Shown: positions 26,253 to 36,800 of the stretch, piece after piece
Position numbering within the stretch: position 1 is the first letter of the stretch
Layout: the number at the start of each line of letters is the position of its first letter
NCBI RefSeq assembly: GCF_009796805.1
Contig: NZ_CP047029.1
Coordinates: 1-64,000, forward strand
DNA length: 64,000 nucleotides
Source: Algibacter sp. L1A34
GTDB taxonomy: Bacteria; Bacteroidota; Bacteroidia; Flavobacteriales; Flavobacteriaceae
Reading direction: 5' to 3'
Translations under genes and position numbers: made by a program
Notes under the pieces: generated by a model
Told to the model about the DNA's origin: nothing
The model's database searches: none
The model's input: only the letters and a program-made list of their open reading frames with translations

Positions 26253-28805
26253 TTATTTTATAGTTATAATCTGCTTCGCTACAATTTCTGCTGAAGACTT
26301 CCCTATTTGAATTTCATAACGTCCAGGATTCATTACATATTTTTGTTTTTTAACATCCCACCATGTCATATCATCCATTGAAAAATTCAATGCAACTTTT
26401 TTAGTTTTCCCTTTTTCAATAGAAACTCTTTTAAAAGCTTTTAGTTGACGAATGGGTTGATAAACTTCAGAATCCAGATTGCTAACGTATAACTGAACCA
26501 CATCATCGCCATCCATAGCTCCTGTATTCTTTACATCGAGTACAGCTGTTACTTGTTTTTTATCCTGTGTCACCTTTAATTCTGAATAATCAAACGATGT
26601 ATAGCTTAAGCCATAACCAAAGGGATAAGTCACATTATCCTTCATATACATATAGGTTCTTCCTTTACTAATTTCGTAGTCTTCAAAATCTGGTAATTTA
26701 TCGGGATTTGTATAAAATGTAATTGGAAGATGCCCAGAAGGACTTACTTTACCAGTTATTAATTCGGCCAAAGCATAACCACCTTCTTGCCCAGGAAACC
26801 ACTGTAAAAGAATAGAAGGCACCAGCTCATTAAGCTCAGACAACTGCACTACCGTACCACCATTAAGCACCACCACCATATTAGGATAAATTGCGGCCAA
26901 TGCTTTAATTTCTTTCATTTGATCTTCTGGCATAATAGAATTCATTCTATCATGAGATTCTTTGGACATTCTCCAAGTTAAACCACCCACATAAATTAAT
27001 AACTTATCTTCTGGATTTTCTATATTAACTTCCTCTTGTGGTTCAATCCACTTTAATAATGCACGAGCAGGCTCTACCTCATCATTGTAATATTCCACCT
27101 TTAAATCCACTGATTTTCCAGCTTCTAAATACAGCCCTTTGGACTCTATAGTATTAGAAGCTTTACTATGCCAATTATCAAGTACTTTTTCTTCATTTAT
27201 CCAAACACGTGCTCCACTTAAAGCTGTCATTGAGAAATAATGAATTCCTGTACGATTTGGAGTTAATTGAGCCGTCCAACGTGCGGAAAAAGTTGGTTGT
27301 GGAATTTCGGGATCAATATGTGCCAATGGTTTTGGTAAATCTAAATTAACAGAGCGATCTGTTCTTACAGAAATAGGTTCACCTGCAAGTTTTTTACCTG
27401 CAAAATATTCCCCTTTTACACCTTTAGTATTTGGTTTTCCTAGAACATTTAAATTCCCTTCAGGGATAAATAACCACTTTCCGCCTAACTGACTTTTAAT
27501 TTCATAACGATCCCCTGCTAAGACTTTCATTCCTAACATAGGCGTTGCAGCAATACCTGCAGCATTTCCGCTATAAGCCCCAAAAGGCGCATCATTCACA
27601 TAAGGTCCAGCAAAAAGAATAGATTTATATTTTTCTGGTGTAGCAGGAAGTACATTTTTTTTGTTTTGTAATAGCACGGCGCCTTCACGAGCTATTTGTC
27701 TGGCAATTGCGAGATGATGCTCTGACCCAATAACATCTGTTGATATTTTAGTATAAGGATTATCTTCATCCGAACGTAAAAGTCCTAATTTAATACGGGT
27801 TGCTAGATTACGAATTATTGCTTGATCTAAATCCGATTCTTTCATCAAACCTTGTTGAACCGCTTGCTTAGACCATTCCCTCTCGTTTACTTCCGAAGCT
27901 CTATCCGAGCCTGAATATAAATCGACACCAGCAGTAATCATCATCATAGCAGCTTCTGCCCCATCTTTAGCATACTTATGTTTTTCAACCATATGCCCAG
28001 GCACTCCAACATCGGTTACCACGGTACCATTAAAGCCCCACTCATTACGTAAAACATCTGTTAACAACCATTTATTAGCCGAACAAGGCACGCCATTTAA
28101 ACCATTATACGAAGACATTATAGATTCAACATCTTCTCGTGCAATCACATCTCGATAGGCCGGAAAATAATATTCACGTAATGCACGTTCTGATACATCT
28201 GGACGCACATGCAAACGATTATGCTCTGTGTTATTCACTACAAAATGCTTAATAGTTGCTACAGTTTTTAAATAATTTGGATCGTCTCCTTGCAAACCAT
28301 CTACAAATGAACATGCTAACTCTGTTGTTAAAAAGGGATCTTCACCATAGGTTTCTTCGGTACGTCCCCAACGCGGATCCCGCGCCATATTAATAACAGG
28401 ACTCCATAATGTTAGACCGTGGTAACGTTTTGTTTTATCGGCTGCAGCATCGGCATTGTTTAATGCGCGAGCTTCATCACTAATTGCCGTGGTCATGTCT
28501 TTAATTAAATTAGGATTCCAACCGGAAGCCATAGAAAGCGGCACAGGAAACTGAGTAGCTTCTCCACGACGCGCTACCCCATGTAAGGCTTCATTCCACC
28601 AATTATAGCCTGGAATATCTAGACGCTCTATAGGCAAACTATTCATTTCAATTAACTTGACTTTCTCTTCTAAAGTCATCTGCTTTACTAGTTTTTTTGC
28701 TTGCTTAGTTGCACTAGCATGGAGTGCTGTTCGATCTTGAGCCACAACGGACTTTACGACAAACATAGCAACACAATAGACTACCATCAGAATATATTTT
28801 CTCAT
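26253..28805 (-). CDS. GH3 family glycoside hydrolase with inserted PA14 domain
   Basis: The frame is open from 28853, but ATG 28805 starts a good signal peptide (RKYILMVVYCVAMFVVKSVVAQ) and avoids overlapping the upstream gene, giving 850 residues. The GH3 N-terminal barrel shows SPVINMARDPRWGR, KHFVVNN and MSSYNGLNGVP. The nucleophile is D265 in GTVVTDVGVPGH, where the common following Trp or Cys is Val. A PA14 domain is inserted in the second domain (about 440-590), then a fibronectin-III-like C-terminus. GH3 enzymes release beta-glucose, beta-xylose or similar from chain ends. Specificity cannot be read from sequence. It follows the permuted SGNH gene by 25 bp. Confidence 0.9.
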   Translation of the reverse strand: MRKYILMVVYCVAMFVVKSVVAQDRTALHASATKQAKKLVKQMTLEEKVKLIEMNSLPIERLDIPGYNWWNEALHGVARRGEATQFPVPLSMASGWNPNLIKDMTTAISDEARALNNADAAADKTKRYHGLTLWSPVINMARDPRWGRTEETYGEDPFLTTELACSFVDGLQGDDPNYLKTVATIKHFVVNNTEHNRLHVRPDVSERALREYYFPAYRDVIAREDVESIMSSYNGLNGVPCSANKWLLTDVLRNEWGFNGTVVTDVGVPGHMVEKHKYAKDGAEAAMMMITAGVDLYSGSDRASEVNEREWSKQAVQQGLMKESDLDQAIIRNLATRIKLGLLRSDEDNPYTKISTDVIGSEHHLAIARQIAREGAVLLQNKKNVLPATPEKYKSILFAGPYVNDAPFGAYSGNAAGIAATPMLGMKVLAGDRYEIKSQLGGKWLFIPEGNLNVLGKPNTKGVKGEYFAGKKLAGEPISVRTDRSVNLDLPKPLAHIDPEIPQPTFSARWTAQLTPNRTGIHYFSMTALSGARVWINEEKVLDNWHSKASNTIESKGLYLEAGKSVDLKVEYYNDEVEPARALLKWIEPQEEVNIENPEDKLLIYVGGLTWRMSKESHDRMNSIMPEDQMKEIKALAAIYPNMVVVLNGGTVVQLSELNELVPSILLQWFPGQEGGYALAELITGKVSPSGHLPITFYTNPDKLPDFEDYEISKGRTYMYMKDNVTYPFGYGLSYTSFDYSELKVTQDKKQVTAVLDVKNTGAMDGDDVVQLYVSNLDSEVYQPIRQLKAFKRVSIEKGKTKKVALNFSMDDMTWWDVKKQKYVMNPGRYEIQIGKSSAEIVAKQIITIK

Positions 28806-28830
28806 AACTATTTTATTTATAATACTTTTA

Positions 28831-29562
28831 TCATTTCCTAATATTTGCATCAATAAGACTTTGGAGCACTCCTGGGTATGCCTGCACTTTGTCTTTTACA
28901 CCACTCCCATTTGTAATAGAATCTCCTAAACAAATAATTTTATTATAGGCCTCTAAAAGACTATTCTTTTTTAAATATTGAAAAACCAATTCAGCTATAA
29001 AGTGATACCCTAATACTGTAGGATGTACACCATCTCTCGCGCCACTATTCATAGCGTTTCTAAAGAATAGGTCTTTATTATGTTTTGGCACATTTAAATT
29101 AACAAAAGCCTGATAAACGTCTAAAAAATAGACTTGTTTATCCAATGCTATTTTAGAAACAATACCTCTAATTTTATTTAATTTCTCGTTTGGAGATTCC
29201 TTAAATATTTCTTTATTATGACGTTCAAAAAGGTACACTGAATCTGCAGGTGGTGATGACATTAAAAGTACATCACTTCCAGATTTCTTAATTTTATCAA
29301 CGAGCACCTTCATATTTTTGCGATACGTTTTATAAGAAATCATTTTTTTTGAATTCAACATATCGTTTGTTCCAACCATTAAAATCACCAAATCGGGCTT
29401 CTCATTTAAAACATCTTTTTCTAATCGTTTTAAAATGTTTGTTGTTGCGTTTCCTCCAACACCAGCATTTATAACAACCTGAGCATTAACAATAAAATTC
29501 GGTATAATACAAAAAACACTATATAGTATAACTTTAAAAATTTTCGTTTTTATCATTTGCAC
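28831..29562 (-). CDS. SGNH/GDSL-type hydrolase with circularly permuted motif order
   Basis: The 243-residue secreted protein has a signal peptide (about 1-27), then directly the block II strand NAGVGGNATTN (32-42), block III VGTND (63-67), block V DGVHP (177-181), and only near the C-terminus block I CLGDSITNGSG with the nucleophile S215. In ordinary SGNH esterases block I comes first. The C-terminal piece ends LQSLIDANIRK, the segment that normally leads into the strand that begins this protein, so the order fits a clean circular permutation. All four catalytic blocks are present, so it may be active, probably a deacetylase or acyl esterase. It lies between the FAD oxidoreductase (6 bp) and GH3 (25 bp). 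Confidence 0.85.
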   Translation of the reverse strand: MQMIKTKIFKVILYSVFCIIPNFIVNAQVVINAGVGGNATTNILKRLEKDVLNEKPDLVILMVGTNDMLNSKKMISYKTYRKNMKVLVDKIKKSGSDVLLMSSPPADSVYLFERHNKEIFKESPNEKLNKIRGIVSKIALDKQVYFLDVYQAFVNLNVPKHNKDLFFRNAMNSGARDGVHPTVLGYHFIAELVFQYLKKNSLLEAYNKIICLGDSITNGSGVKDKVQAYPGVLQSLIDANIRK

Positions 29563-29568
29563 TTTCGA

Positions 29569-31242
29569 TTAATAACTTAACACTTGCCCGTCGGCGATTA
29601 GTTTCTCTTTCAATTCATCATAAGACACTTCGTGAATATCTATATCTTCATCAAGAGCTAACGCAGCCAACGTTCCCGCGCTTTGACCTAAAATCATGAA
29701 AACAGGTTCCATACGAATAGAACCAAATGCAATATGTGAACTCGATACTGCTAATGGTACAATTAGATTTTTACATTCCTTTTGTTTTGGCAAAATGGTT
29801 CCTAAATGAATTTGATATGGTTCTTCGGCATCGACACCTAAATCTCCTTCGTTTTGAACATAACCATCTTTAGTAATATAACGTTGCACATTATGGGAGT
29901 CCATGGTATAAGACCCCATACCTATAGGTTTATCGACTTTACTTCTTCCTAAAATTTCATTTTCCGTCATTACAAAATCCCCGATCATACGTCTAGCTTC
30001 TCGCACATAAATTTGGTAAGGCCAATGATTATTATCCTGAAATTCATCTTTAGCAAGCCCCCATTTTTTAATGCTTTTTCTAAAGCGTTCTGGCACACTC
30101 TCATCATGTCCCCAGAAATAAAGTAACCCTTTATGATAGTTAATATGCTCTTCCAAAATTACTTTACGTTCTTCATAGGATGCTTCTGGATATTCATAAT
30201 TCATACCAATATTATCTGAACTAAAAGGCCCTACATTATTAACATCTCGTTTATGATTTGGAATTTCACCGCCACCAAACATAGAATATCGACCGCCTTT
30301 AAACACACGCCTTAGTAGTTCATATTCTGCAGGGTCATAATCCTTTGGTTTTTCAAAAGGCACAACATTTCCTTCTGCATTGGTTGTACACAATCTGTAA
30401 TTATATGCTTGCACTCGGTTATCTCCAGAACCTTGTTCTCCCGGAGGAGCTGTTGAAATACGCGGTAAAACACCACTTGTGGAGTCTCCTGGAATAACAT
30501 AAGGGCTAATGTTTAACTCTTGAAAATTATGACTGTGATGATATACACCTTTCTGCACACCATTCCAAGTTTCATTATAAACACTATTAGCCTCCCGACC
30601 TACATGGTAATTTACATTAGCGGCAGCCATTAAATCACCTTCGTAAGTACCATCTACAAATATTTTACCTGTATATTTTTCACCTGTCAACATGGTGATG
30701 GACACTATTTTTCCATCTAATAATTCCACACCATTATTACGATCCAACCATTTATTTCTAATAACTTTAATATCATTATCGGTAACCATTTTTTCGAAAA
30801 TATTCTCAGCTACGTGTGGTTCAAAAGTCCACATAGTTTTTAAATCATCATCAATAGCTGTTGTCCCTTGTCCTTCGTTTCCATATTCATTTCTAGGTTG
30901 CCAGTTCCACGCTGCTTCATCTTGATAATGGTTATAAACGCTTGTATAAAATTCTTTTGAAATACCACCAATCACTTCTTTATTTCCAAGATCGGTAAAA
31001 CCTAAACCACTTGAAGATAGTCCGCCAATATGCTTTTCCGGACAAACAATTAATACAGATTTATGCATACGCTTTAATTGCACTGCTGTTGTTATCGCGG
31101 CCGAAGTTCCACCGTAGATAATAACATCGGCATCATATTCTTGTTTTTCTTCGGAAGACCCACAACTTACTTGAATTAAACTCACAACTAACATGAGTAA
31201 AAGCACTATTTTATTCCTATTCTTTACATTAAAATTGATCAT
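29569..31242 (-). CDS. FAD-dependent oxidoreductase lipoprotein (FAD_oxidored family)
   Basis: The 557-residue protein has a lipoprotein signal (QVSC, Cys27) and an N-terminal FAD-binding Rossmann fold: DVIIYGGTSAAITTAVQLKR near 39-58, then PEKHIGGLSSSGLGFTD near 68-84. Conserved family segments include VDGTYEGDLMAAANV and, near the C-terminus, VSSSHIAFGSIRMEP and MILGQSAGTLAALA. Such proteins are frequent in carbohydrate-degrading loci of Bacteroidota and Planctomycetota, and the substrate is mostly unknown; oxidation of a sugar is the plausible role. The lipid anchor puts it at the envelope. It is 9 bp downstream of a heparinase-like gene and 6 bp upstream of the permuted SGNH gene. Confidence 0.8.
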   Translation of the reverse strand: MINFNVKNRNKIVLLLMLVVSLIQVSCGSSEEKQEYDADVIIYGGTSAAITTAVQLKRMHKSVLIVCPEKHIGGLSSSGLGFTDLGNKEVIGGISKEFYTSVYNHYQDEAAWNWQPRNEYGNEGQGTTAIDDDLKTMWTFEPHVAENIFEKMVTDNDIKVIRNKWLDRNNGVELLDGKIVSITMLTGEKYTGKIFVDGTYEGDLMAAANVNYHVGREANSVYNETWNGVQKGVYHHSHNFQELNISPYVIPGDSTSGVLPRISTAPPGEQGSGDNRVQAYNYRLCTTNAEGNVVPFEKPKDYDPAEYELLRRVFKGGRYSMFGGGEIPNHKRDVNNVGPFSSDNIGMNYEYPEASYEERKVILEEHINYHKGLLYFWGHDESVPERFRKSIKKWGLAKDEFQDNNHWPYQIYVREARRMIGDFVMTENEILGRSKVDKPIGMGSYTMDSHNVQRYITKDGYVQNEGDLGVDAEEPYQIHLGTILPKQKECKNLIVPLAVSSSHIAFGSIRMEPVFMILGQSAGTLAALALDEDIDIHEVSYDELKEKLIADGQVLSY

Positions 31243-31251
31243 AATTTCTTC

Positions 31252-33555
31252 CTATTTATTATCTCTAATTAATAATTTGATTGTCTTTTTAGAATCATTA
31301 TAATCTCCATTTTTAGTAGCATCATTTAACTTTAAGCTATTGATGTTTTTTGGACTATAAAGATTAACGGTTGTATTGGGTTGTCCTTGAAAAATTAAAT
31401 TAGGTTGCGCTCCAAAGTTTTCAACTAAGGCGGTATATTTAGATAACGCATGAATTAGCACTTGCCCATCACGACGCAAATAACTACCATGACCGATAAA
31501 GACTTCATTAACATTATTTATATTTGTTTTATCTGCACCTTCATCAAATTTTAAAACGGTGATATAAGCATCGGTTTCCCAGCCATCGATATTAATTAAG
31601 CTGTTTCTATGTTTTAAACTTCCATCTGCTAATAAATTAAAATATACTTCGGTCGTTTCACCTTTTTGAGTGATGGATACTTTTAAATAATCTTTGGTTT
31701 CATCTCGGGTAATCACCGGTAGATTATTTTCATTGTCATCATTCTCTAAAATAATGGCAGAAATAAATTTAGTTCTTGCTGTTTCTTCAAAATGACTGAT
31801 AGACCAAAAAGGTTTTTCTTCTTCAGGGTGATGATCTTCATGCCCTATTTTTTCCGTTAATAACATGTGCTCAGGAAAATCGTGAGGACGTTCGCCTCCT
31901 GGAGGAAACGTATTTGGAAAAAGCGGACGTACTCTTATTTTAGCATCTTCATCTTTAATGGTTAAATCAATACCACCTTTTAAGGTAGATTCCCCATTGT
32001 AATGTAAAAACCATTCAAATTTCCCAGGTTCAAAAGCTAATAAATCGTCTATCACTAATATCACATCGCCTACCCAAATAAAATTTCGATAATTACGAGT
32101 TAAAATGTGTGAATAAGGTCCTGTAGCGTTTGCTAATAAGTATTTAAAATTATCGCCTTCAACTAAATTGTGCAACGACCCAGGATTAACATTTCCGAAA
32201 TATGGATCCTTTCTGTTTTGCGCTTTTCCGTTGAAAAAAATCACATTATGAGCCTCACTTTGGCAATAAAACTCGGTATACAATGGACTTAAATAACTAG
32301 CACCACCAGAATCTATTATTAAATTTTTACCATTATGAAATAAAATATACGATCCAGCATCGGCATGTGCGTGGTTCCAAGTAAATCCAGATTTCACGGC
32401 TAACATAGTCGCATTATCATCCCAAGAATTTCTCATGGTTGCCCAGCCCATATCTTTATATAGATGAGATTTAGGACGGTTTTTTGAAAAACTTAAATTG
32501 TTAGATTTAAAATCGGGATTTAAAATTAAAGCTTCAGCCGAACTCGAATCTCTATTCTCACCGTTACTTATATGATTCATGTAATATTGATACCCTTCAT
32601 TTTGATATCCTAAATTCCAAAGTAATCGCACTATTCTATCGCCAGTAGCAATAAGCCCAGAGTCCCCAAAATTAACAGCAAGATCTTCCCCTCCTTTGAC
32701 ATAATAGGTTGTATTGATGAAAAAATCACCAATTTTATCAAGTATTGGAGATTTATATATAGGGGTATTTGACCACACATTTTGATAAGCAGATAAAAAC
32801 AACAAATATTGCGAAGCTGCATACGAAGCATAATTTATACTTTCATAAAAGCCGCCATCCTGATCAAAAGTGGGTGGTTTATTTTGCAATACACTTCCTG
32901 TATAATTAATCCACTCTATAGCCGATTCCTGAATTTCTTCGGCCCATTTTGTAGCCTCAGGAATTTCATTACGTACCGATAAAGACGTTAATCCAGACAT
33001 ATAAACACAGGCACTCCACCAGTTATGCCCCATAGTATCGTAGGTATGCATATTTTTTTCTGGCTCTAACCAATCCTCTCTTGCAGGTGTTATCCCCAAG
33101 CGCACAATATCTTTGGCGATGTCTTGCCGTTCTGTTTCCGATAGATAATTATAAATACAATCGAACCCCATAGCGATATCATAACTGGTATGCGAGGTTC
33201 CTAAACCAGCTTTCCATGCTGGTGTTCTTTTTAGCAACGTAGCGCCTTCCCAAGTTTTTTTGGAGGTATAACTAAGAAGTATTTCTTTTAATTTACTAGC
33301 AAATTTTTCTTCACCAGTCATTCTATAAACTAAGCCTAATAAAAGGCCATCCTTTGACTTTAATTTATCTTTTTTAAGTAAATCTTTGGCCATTTTATAC
33401 TGTGTATTCCAATGATCCTTTACAGACTTATCATTAGAAATTTGATTTTTTAGTTTAGAAATATTGCTATCTGTGTATAGCAAATAATTTCTTTCCCGGG
33501 CCATGGCTGTTAATACAAAAAGGCAGCAAATAATAAATGGTATTGTTTTTTTCAT
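31252..33555 (-). CDS. Heparinase II/III-like secreted protein
   Basis: The 767-residue protein has a signal peptide (about 1-19), an alpha/alpha toroid (about 40-340) with the candidate catalytic MGHNWWSACV (H177, N178) and GGFYESINYASY (Tyr near 242-245), and a beta-sandwich domain (about 365-700) with WNHAHADAGSYIL (H395, H397, D399) as the conserved His/metal region. It resembles alginate/heparin-type lyases of the PL12/PL15/PL17/PL21 clan, but I cannot assign a family. It is first in its operon after a 315-bp gap. Confidence 0.78.
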   Translation of the reverse strand: MKKTIPFIICCLFVLTAMARERNYLLYTDSNISKLKNQISNDKSVKDHWNTQYKMAKDLLKKDKLKSKDGLLLGLVYRMTGEEKFASKLKEILLSYTSKKTWEGATLLKRTPAWKAGLGTSHTSYDIAMGFDCIYNYLSETERQDIAKDIVRLGITPAREDWLEPEKNMHTYDTMGHNWWSACVYMSGLTSLSVRNEIPEATKWAEEIQESAIEWINYTGSVLQNKPPTFDQDGGFYESINYASYAASQYLLFLSAYQNVWSNTPIYKSPILDKIGDFFINTTYYVKGGEDLAVNFGDSGLIATGDRIVRLLWNLGYQNEGYQYYMNHISNGENRDSSSAEALILNPDFKSNNLSFSKNRPKSHLYKDMGWATMRNSWDDNATMLAVKSGFTWNHAHADAGSYILFHNGKNLIIDSGGASYLSPLYTEFYCQSEAHNVIFFNGKAQNRKDPYFGNVNPGSLHNLVEGDNFKYLLANATGPYSHILTRNYRNFIWVGDVILVIDDLLAFEPGKFEWFLHYNGESTLKGGIDLTIKDEDAKIRVRPLFPNTFPPGGERPHDFPEHMLLTEKIGHEDHHPEEEKPFWSISHFEETARTKFISAIILENDDNENNLPVITRDETKDYLKVSITQKGETTEVYFNLLADGSLKHRNSLINIDGWETDAYITVLKFDEGADKTNINNVNEVFIGHGSYLRRDGQVLIHALSKYTALVENFGAQPNLIFQGQPNTTVNLYSPKNINSLKLNDATKNGDYNDSKKTIKLLIRDNK

Positions 33556-33870
33556 TTAAAATAGAATGATTTTTTTATACTTTTAATACTATTCAATGAT
33601 AACTAATTGGTTTAAAAAAACATATAAACCTATATTCATTGAATATAAATTATGAGTTATTCATATGGATTTATGAGGTATTTAGCTTTAAAATGGGATA
33701 AAAAAAAAGTCAAGATCTACTAAAATCACTTTTAGCAAATCTTGACTTAAATATTAAACTTTCCAATAAACGGAATCGTTCTATATCTTACTACAATTTA
33801 AAAGTAATAAATATAATTAAACATCGATTAAAATTCATTGAAGTGTGTTATAATAAAAAAAAATAACATG
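33556..33870. other. Intergenic region between PUL operons
   Basis: This 315-bp gap holds the terminator hairpin of the upstream gene (33701-33748). It should also carry the promoter for the 33555-23401 operon, but I find no clear TAnnTTTG box. No small gene is visible. Confidence 0.5.
33701..33748 (-). terminator. Terminator after the large beta-helix gene
   Basis: A two-part stem: AAGTCAAGAT (33707-33716) with 33739-33748, and CTAAAA (33720-33725) with TTTTAG (33730-33735), separated by a 3-nt internal mismatch. On the minus strand an 8-nt T-run follows. It lies 123 bp past the stop at 33871. Confidence 0.8.
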
Positions 33871-36800
33871 TTACAACTTAATGAGTTTTTTAACCGCTGT
33901 CCCTCGATCATCTGAAAATTTCAGAAAATAAATTCCAGAATTCAGGTTTTCCAAGGAGACTTCCTTACTGTTTTCAGAAAGAAAAAGTTGCGATTCCAAA
34001 ACACCATTAATATTAAATATTTCTAAGGTTAAATTAGCCCCGTTAACAATCATCACTGCCTGATTTGCAGGATTTGGATATAGTTTTATTTCAGGTAAAG
34101 CGAAATCATTAACACTTAAAGTATTTGTTCCAAAAACTTCAACCTCAGCTAAAGACATTCCTCTATCTGATGTCTTTGATATTTTTATAATTCGACCTAT
34201 TTTACTATCGACATCTATCCTTAATGGTCTAGAAGTTGGGTAACTAGCATAAAACTGAGTAAACACAATCACTTCATTTTCGTTTAAAACTTCTACAGTA
34301 AAATTATTTAAATCATTAACGTAATTACTGCCCGTTCTTCCATAAATCACAATTTCCTCAATGATTTTATCTCCACCTAAATTTACTTGCCACCATTTAA
34401 GCGTATTAGCCCCAGTACTTCCATGTTCGGTATGTGTTACCGAGCTTCCTCCATAATTACCATCAGTATTACCATCGTTACCACGAGCAGCATCTCCCTC
34501 GTATGCTGTGGTAGACTGAGAGGCAATCCCCCCATTTGAAGCTAAAGCCAGATTACTTAATTCAACCTTTTCTTGATGAAACTCAAACCAATCTAAATTG
34601 AAAGACCCATTTCCGAAATACAAATACACTTCGTGGGTACCAATAACATCTTGAAGTAGTGTTTCTGTAACCTCTTTCCAAACTTCCCATCCTCCTGTTT
34701 TGGGAACCATAGTTTTAGCTATTAAAGTGCCTTCTGTTGGATGGCCTAGCATAACATTTATAAATCCGTTTTCTACAGTTTCCTCGGTAGGATAACCTGC
34801 TATATTAAATGTAATTTGTGCAGGGGCTTCCGAAGTAAAATCGACACTACCATAACGAATCCATTCATTATCGTTTATCCCTCCTAGGTATTCATTATTT
34901 ATTGGAACCACTCCAAACATATCACAATATGTTAATGCATCTATTTGAGAATATGCATTGTAATTTACACCGCTACATTCATCATTATTAAAAAAGAAAT
35001 TATCCATATTTAAAAAAGAAGCTCCCGTCCCTTTAAAAACAAAATATAAATCGTGTGTTCCTGTTATTTCGGAAGCTGTATAGCTCGAGAATACTTCATA
35101 ATTATCATTGCTCCCCGTATTCCCAACCACTACGGTTGTTAATAATGTCCCATCTACAGATCCACTTCTAACTTCAATAGTACCAGCGCTAGTAGAAGAT
35201 GCTAAAACTTCAATTTCATTGTAAACATCGTCATTTCCAAAATGGACATTATTAAATCTTATATAATCGTCGTTATCAATATCTCCAATTGATTTATTAA
35301 AGATAGACAAATCATACACTGTTATTCCTGATGAAGCACAGAAATTCTCGGCACTTATTGGAAGAAACGGATTGTATGAAGCCTGAGAACAAGCGTCTTT
35401 ATTAAAAGATAATTTATCCAAATTAAATAACCATCCTGTTTGGCTCACACTGGTGAATACAAAATAGATATCGGTTTCCCCGTTAACAACTTGATTTAAG
35501 TTTGCAGAAAACTCTAAATAATTAGATTCGCTACTGGTACTAGTTATGGGTATTGTCGCGAGTAAAGTTCCGGTATTACTACCTGTTCTAACTTCTATAG
35601 ACACATCATTATGTATACTAGACAAGATGGCTTCAATTGAAGTCATATCAGTTAAATCAATAGCATTAAAATTTATCCAATCTCCTGTATGTATACCATA
35701 GACTTCTTTTATATTTGGATTACCATTTATTTCTCTAGTGCCTATACCAGACATGGTATCATAGCATTCAGCTTCAAGTTTGTTTACCGTATTATTACAA
35801 GGCTTTGTTGTAATACAATCGGTTAACTGAGTAATTGTATTATTAGATCCATTATCTTCAACTGGTCCACAAGAAAAAACATTACAATCTGTAGCACTCT
35901 CTAAAATCAAAGGATAAGGTGTATTGTTTGTAAATGTAATATTGTTAGCGTTTCTAGAAGGTATTGGCTCTACAGAACCTGCTAAAAACCTATTTGCAGG
36001 TCTTGTACCTCCTAACACAATTTTAATATCTGGATTATAGTAAGTTGTACCATCGTGTATTGTAATATTATGATTGGTTCCTCCTGCATAAAAATAAGGT
36101 GTATCTCCAATTTTAGGAATATAATTATCTAGGATAGTAACTTCATAAGAAGCGTTAGAACGAGAAATATCTTCTGATAGAATTGGCCCAACTGATGCAT
36201 CTGCACGACAATTAATAACATCACCATCATTACCTAACCAAAAACCACCTTCGCAAGCAAGTGCTGTACAGTTTTCAATTCGTTTATTATCTCCACCTTC
36301 AGCTCCTGTATTTACACCTACGCGCATTTTAACAATGGTGCAATCTATAACTGTTGTATTTTCAGTACCTCTACTTACACCTGTAGAATCCCCATTAGAA
36401 TCGTGTATAACTCCGGTAGAATAAGCTCTAATACCAGCTTCTTGAAGACTGAAGGTATAATCGCTTGTATGATCTTTTAAATTAAAACCCCAAACGGTTT
36501 CAAAATCTACATTATCCGCAGGAGAATCTGTACCTTCTTCTTGTAGCATTTCTCCAACGGTACGTAATTCTCCCTCAACATAACAACCTTCTATTATTGC
36601 ATTATGAGAACCTTGTACAAATATACCATGGCCGTAAGCTCTCATAATAACACTACAATTTTTTATATGGTTTCTGTCTCCTCTAACCAAAATACCTGCA
36701 TGTTTTTGATGAGCAATAACAGAACCTCCTCCTTTACCAAAAGTATCGCCATATCCATAAGGAAAAGAACCACTTACGGTTGTTTTAAAACCTTCTATTA

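Noticed and set aside
28805-28853. Longer GH3 N-terminus starting at 28853
   Set aside because: It overlaps the 3' end of the SGNH gene and hides the signal peptide that begins at 28805.
28831-29562. Permuted SGNH as two broken tandem esterase genes
   Set aside because: There is one continuous frame with its own signal peptide, all catalytic blocks occur once, and the ends match each other as in a permutation. It remains the main alternative to test.
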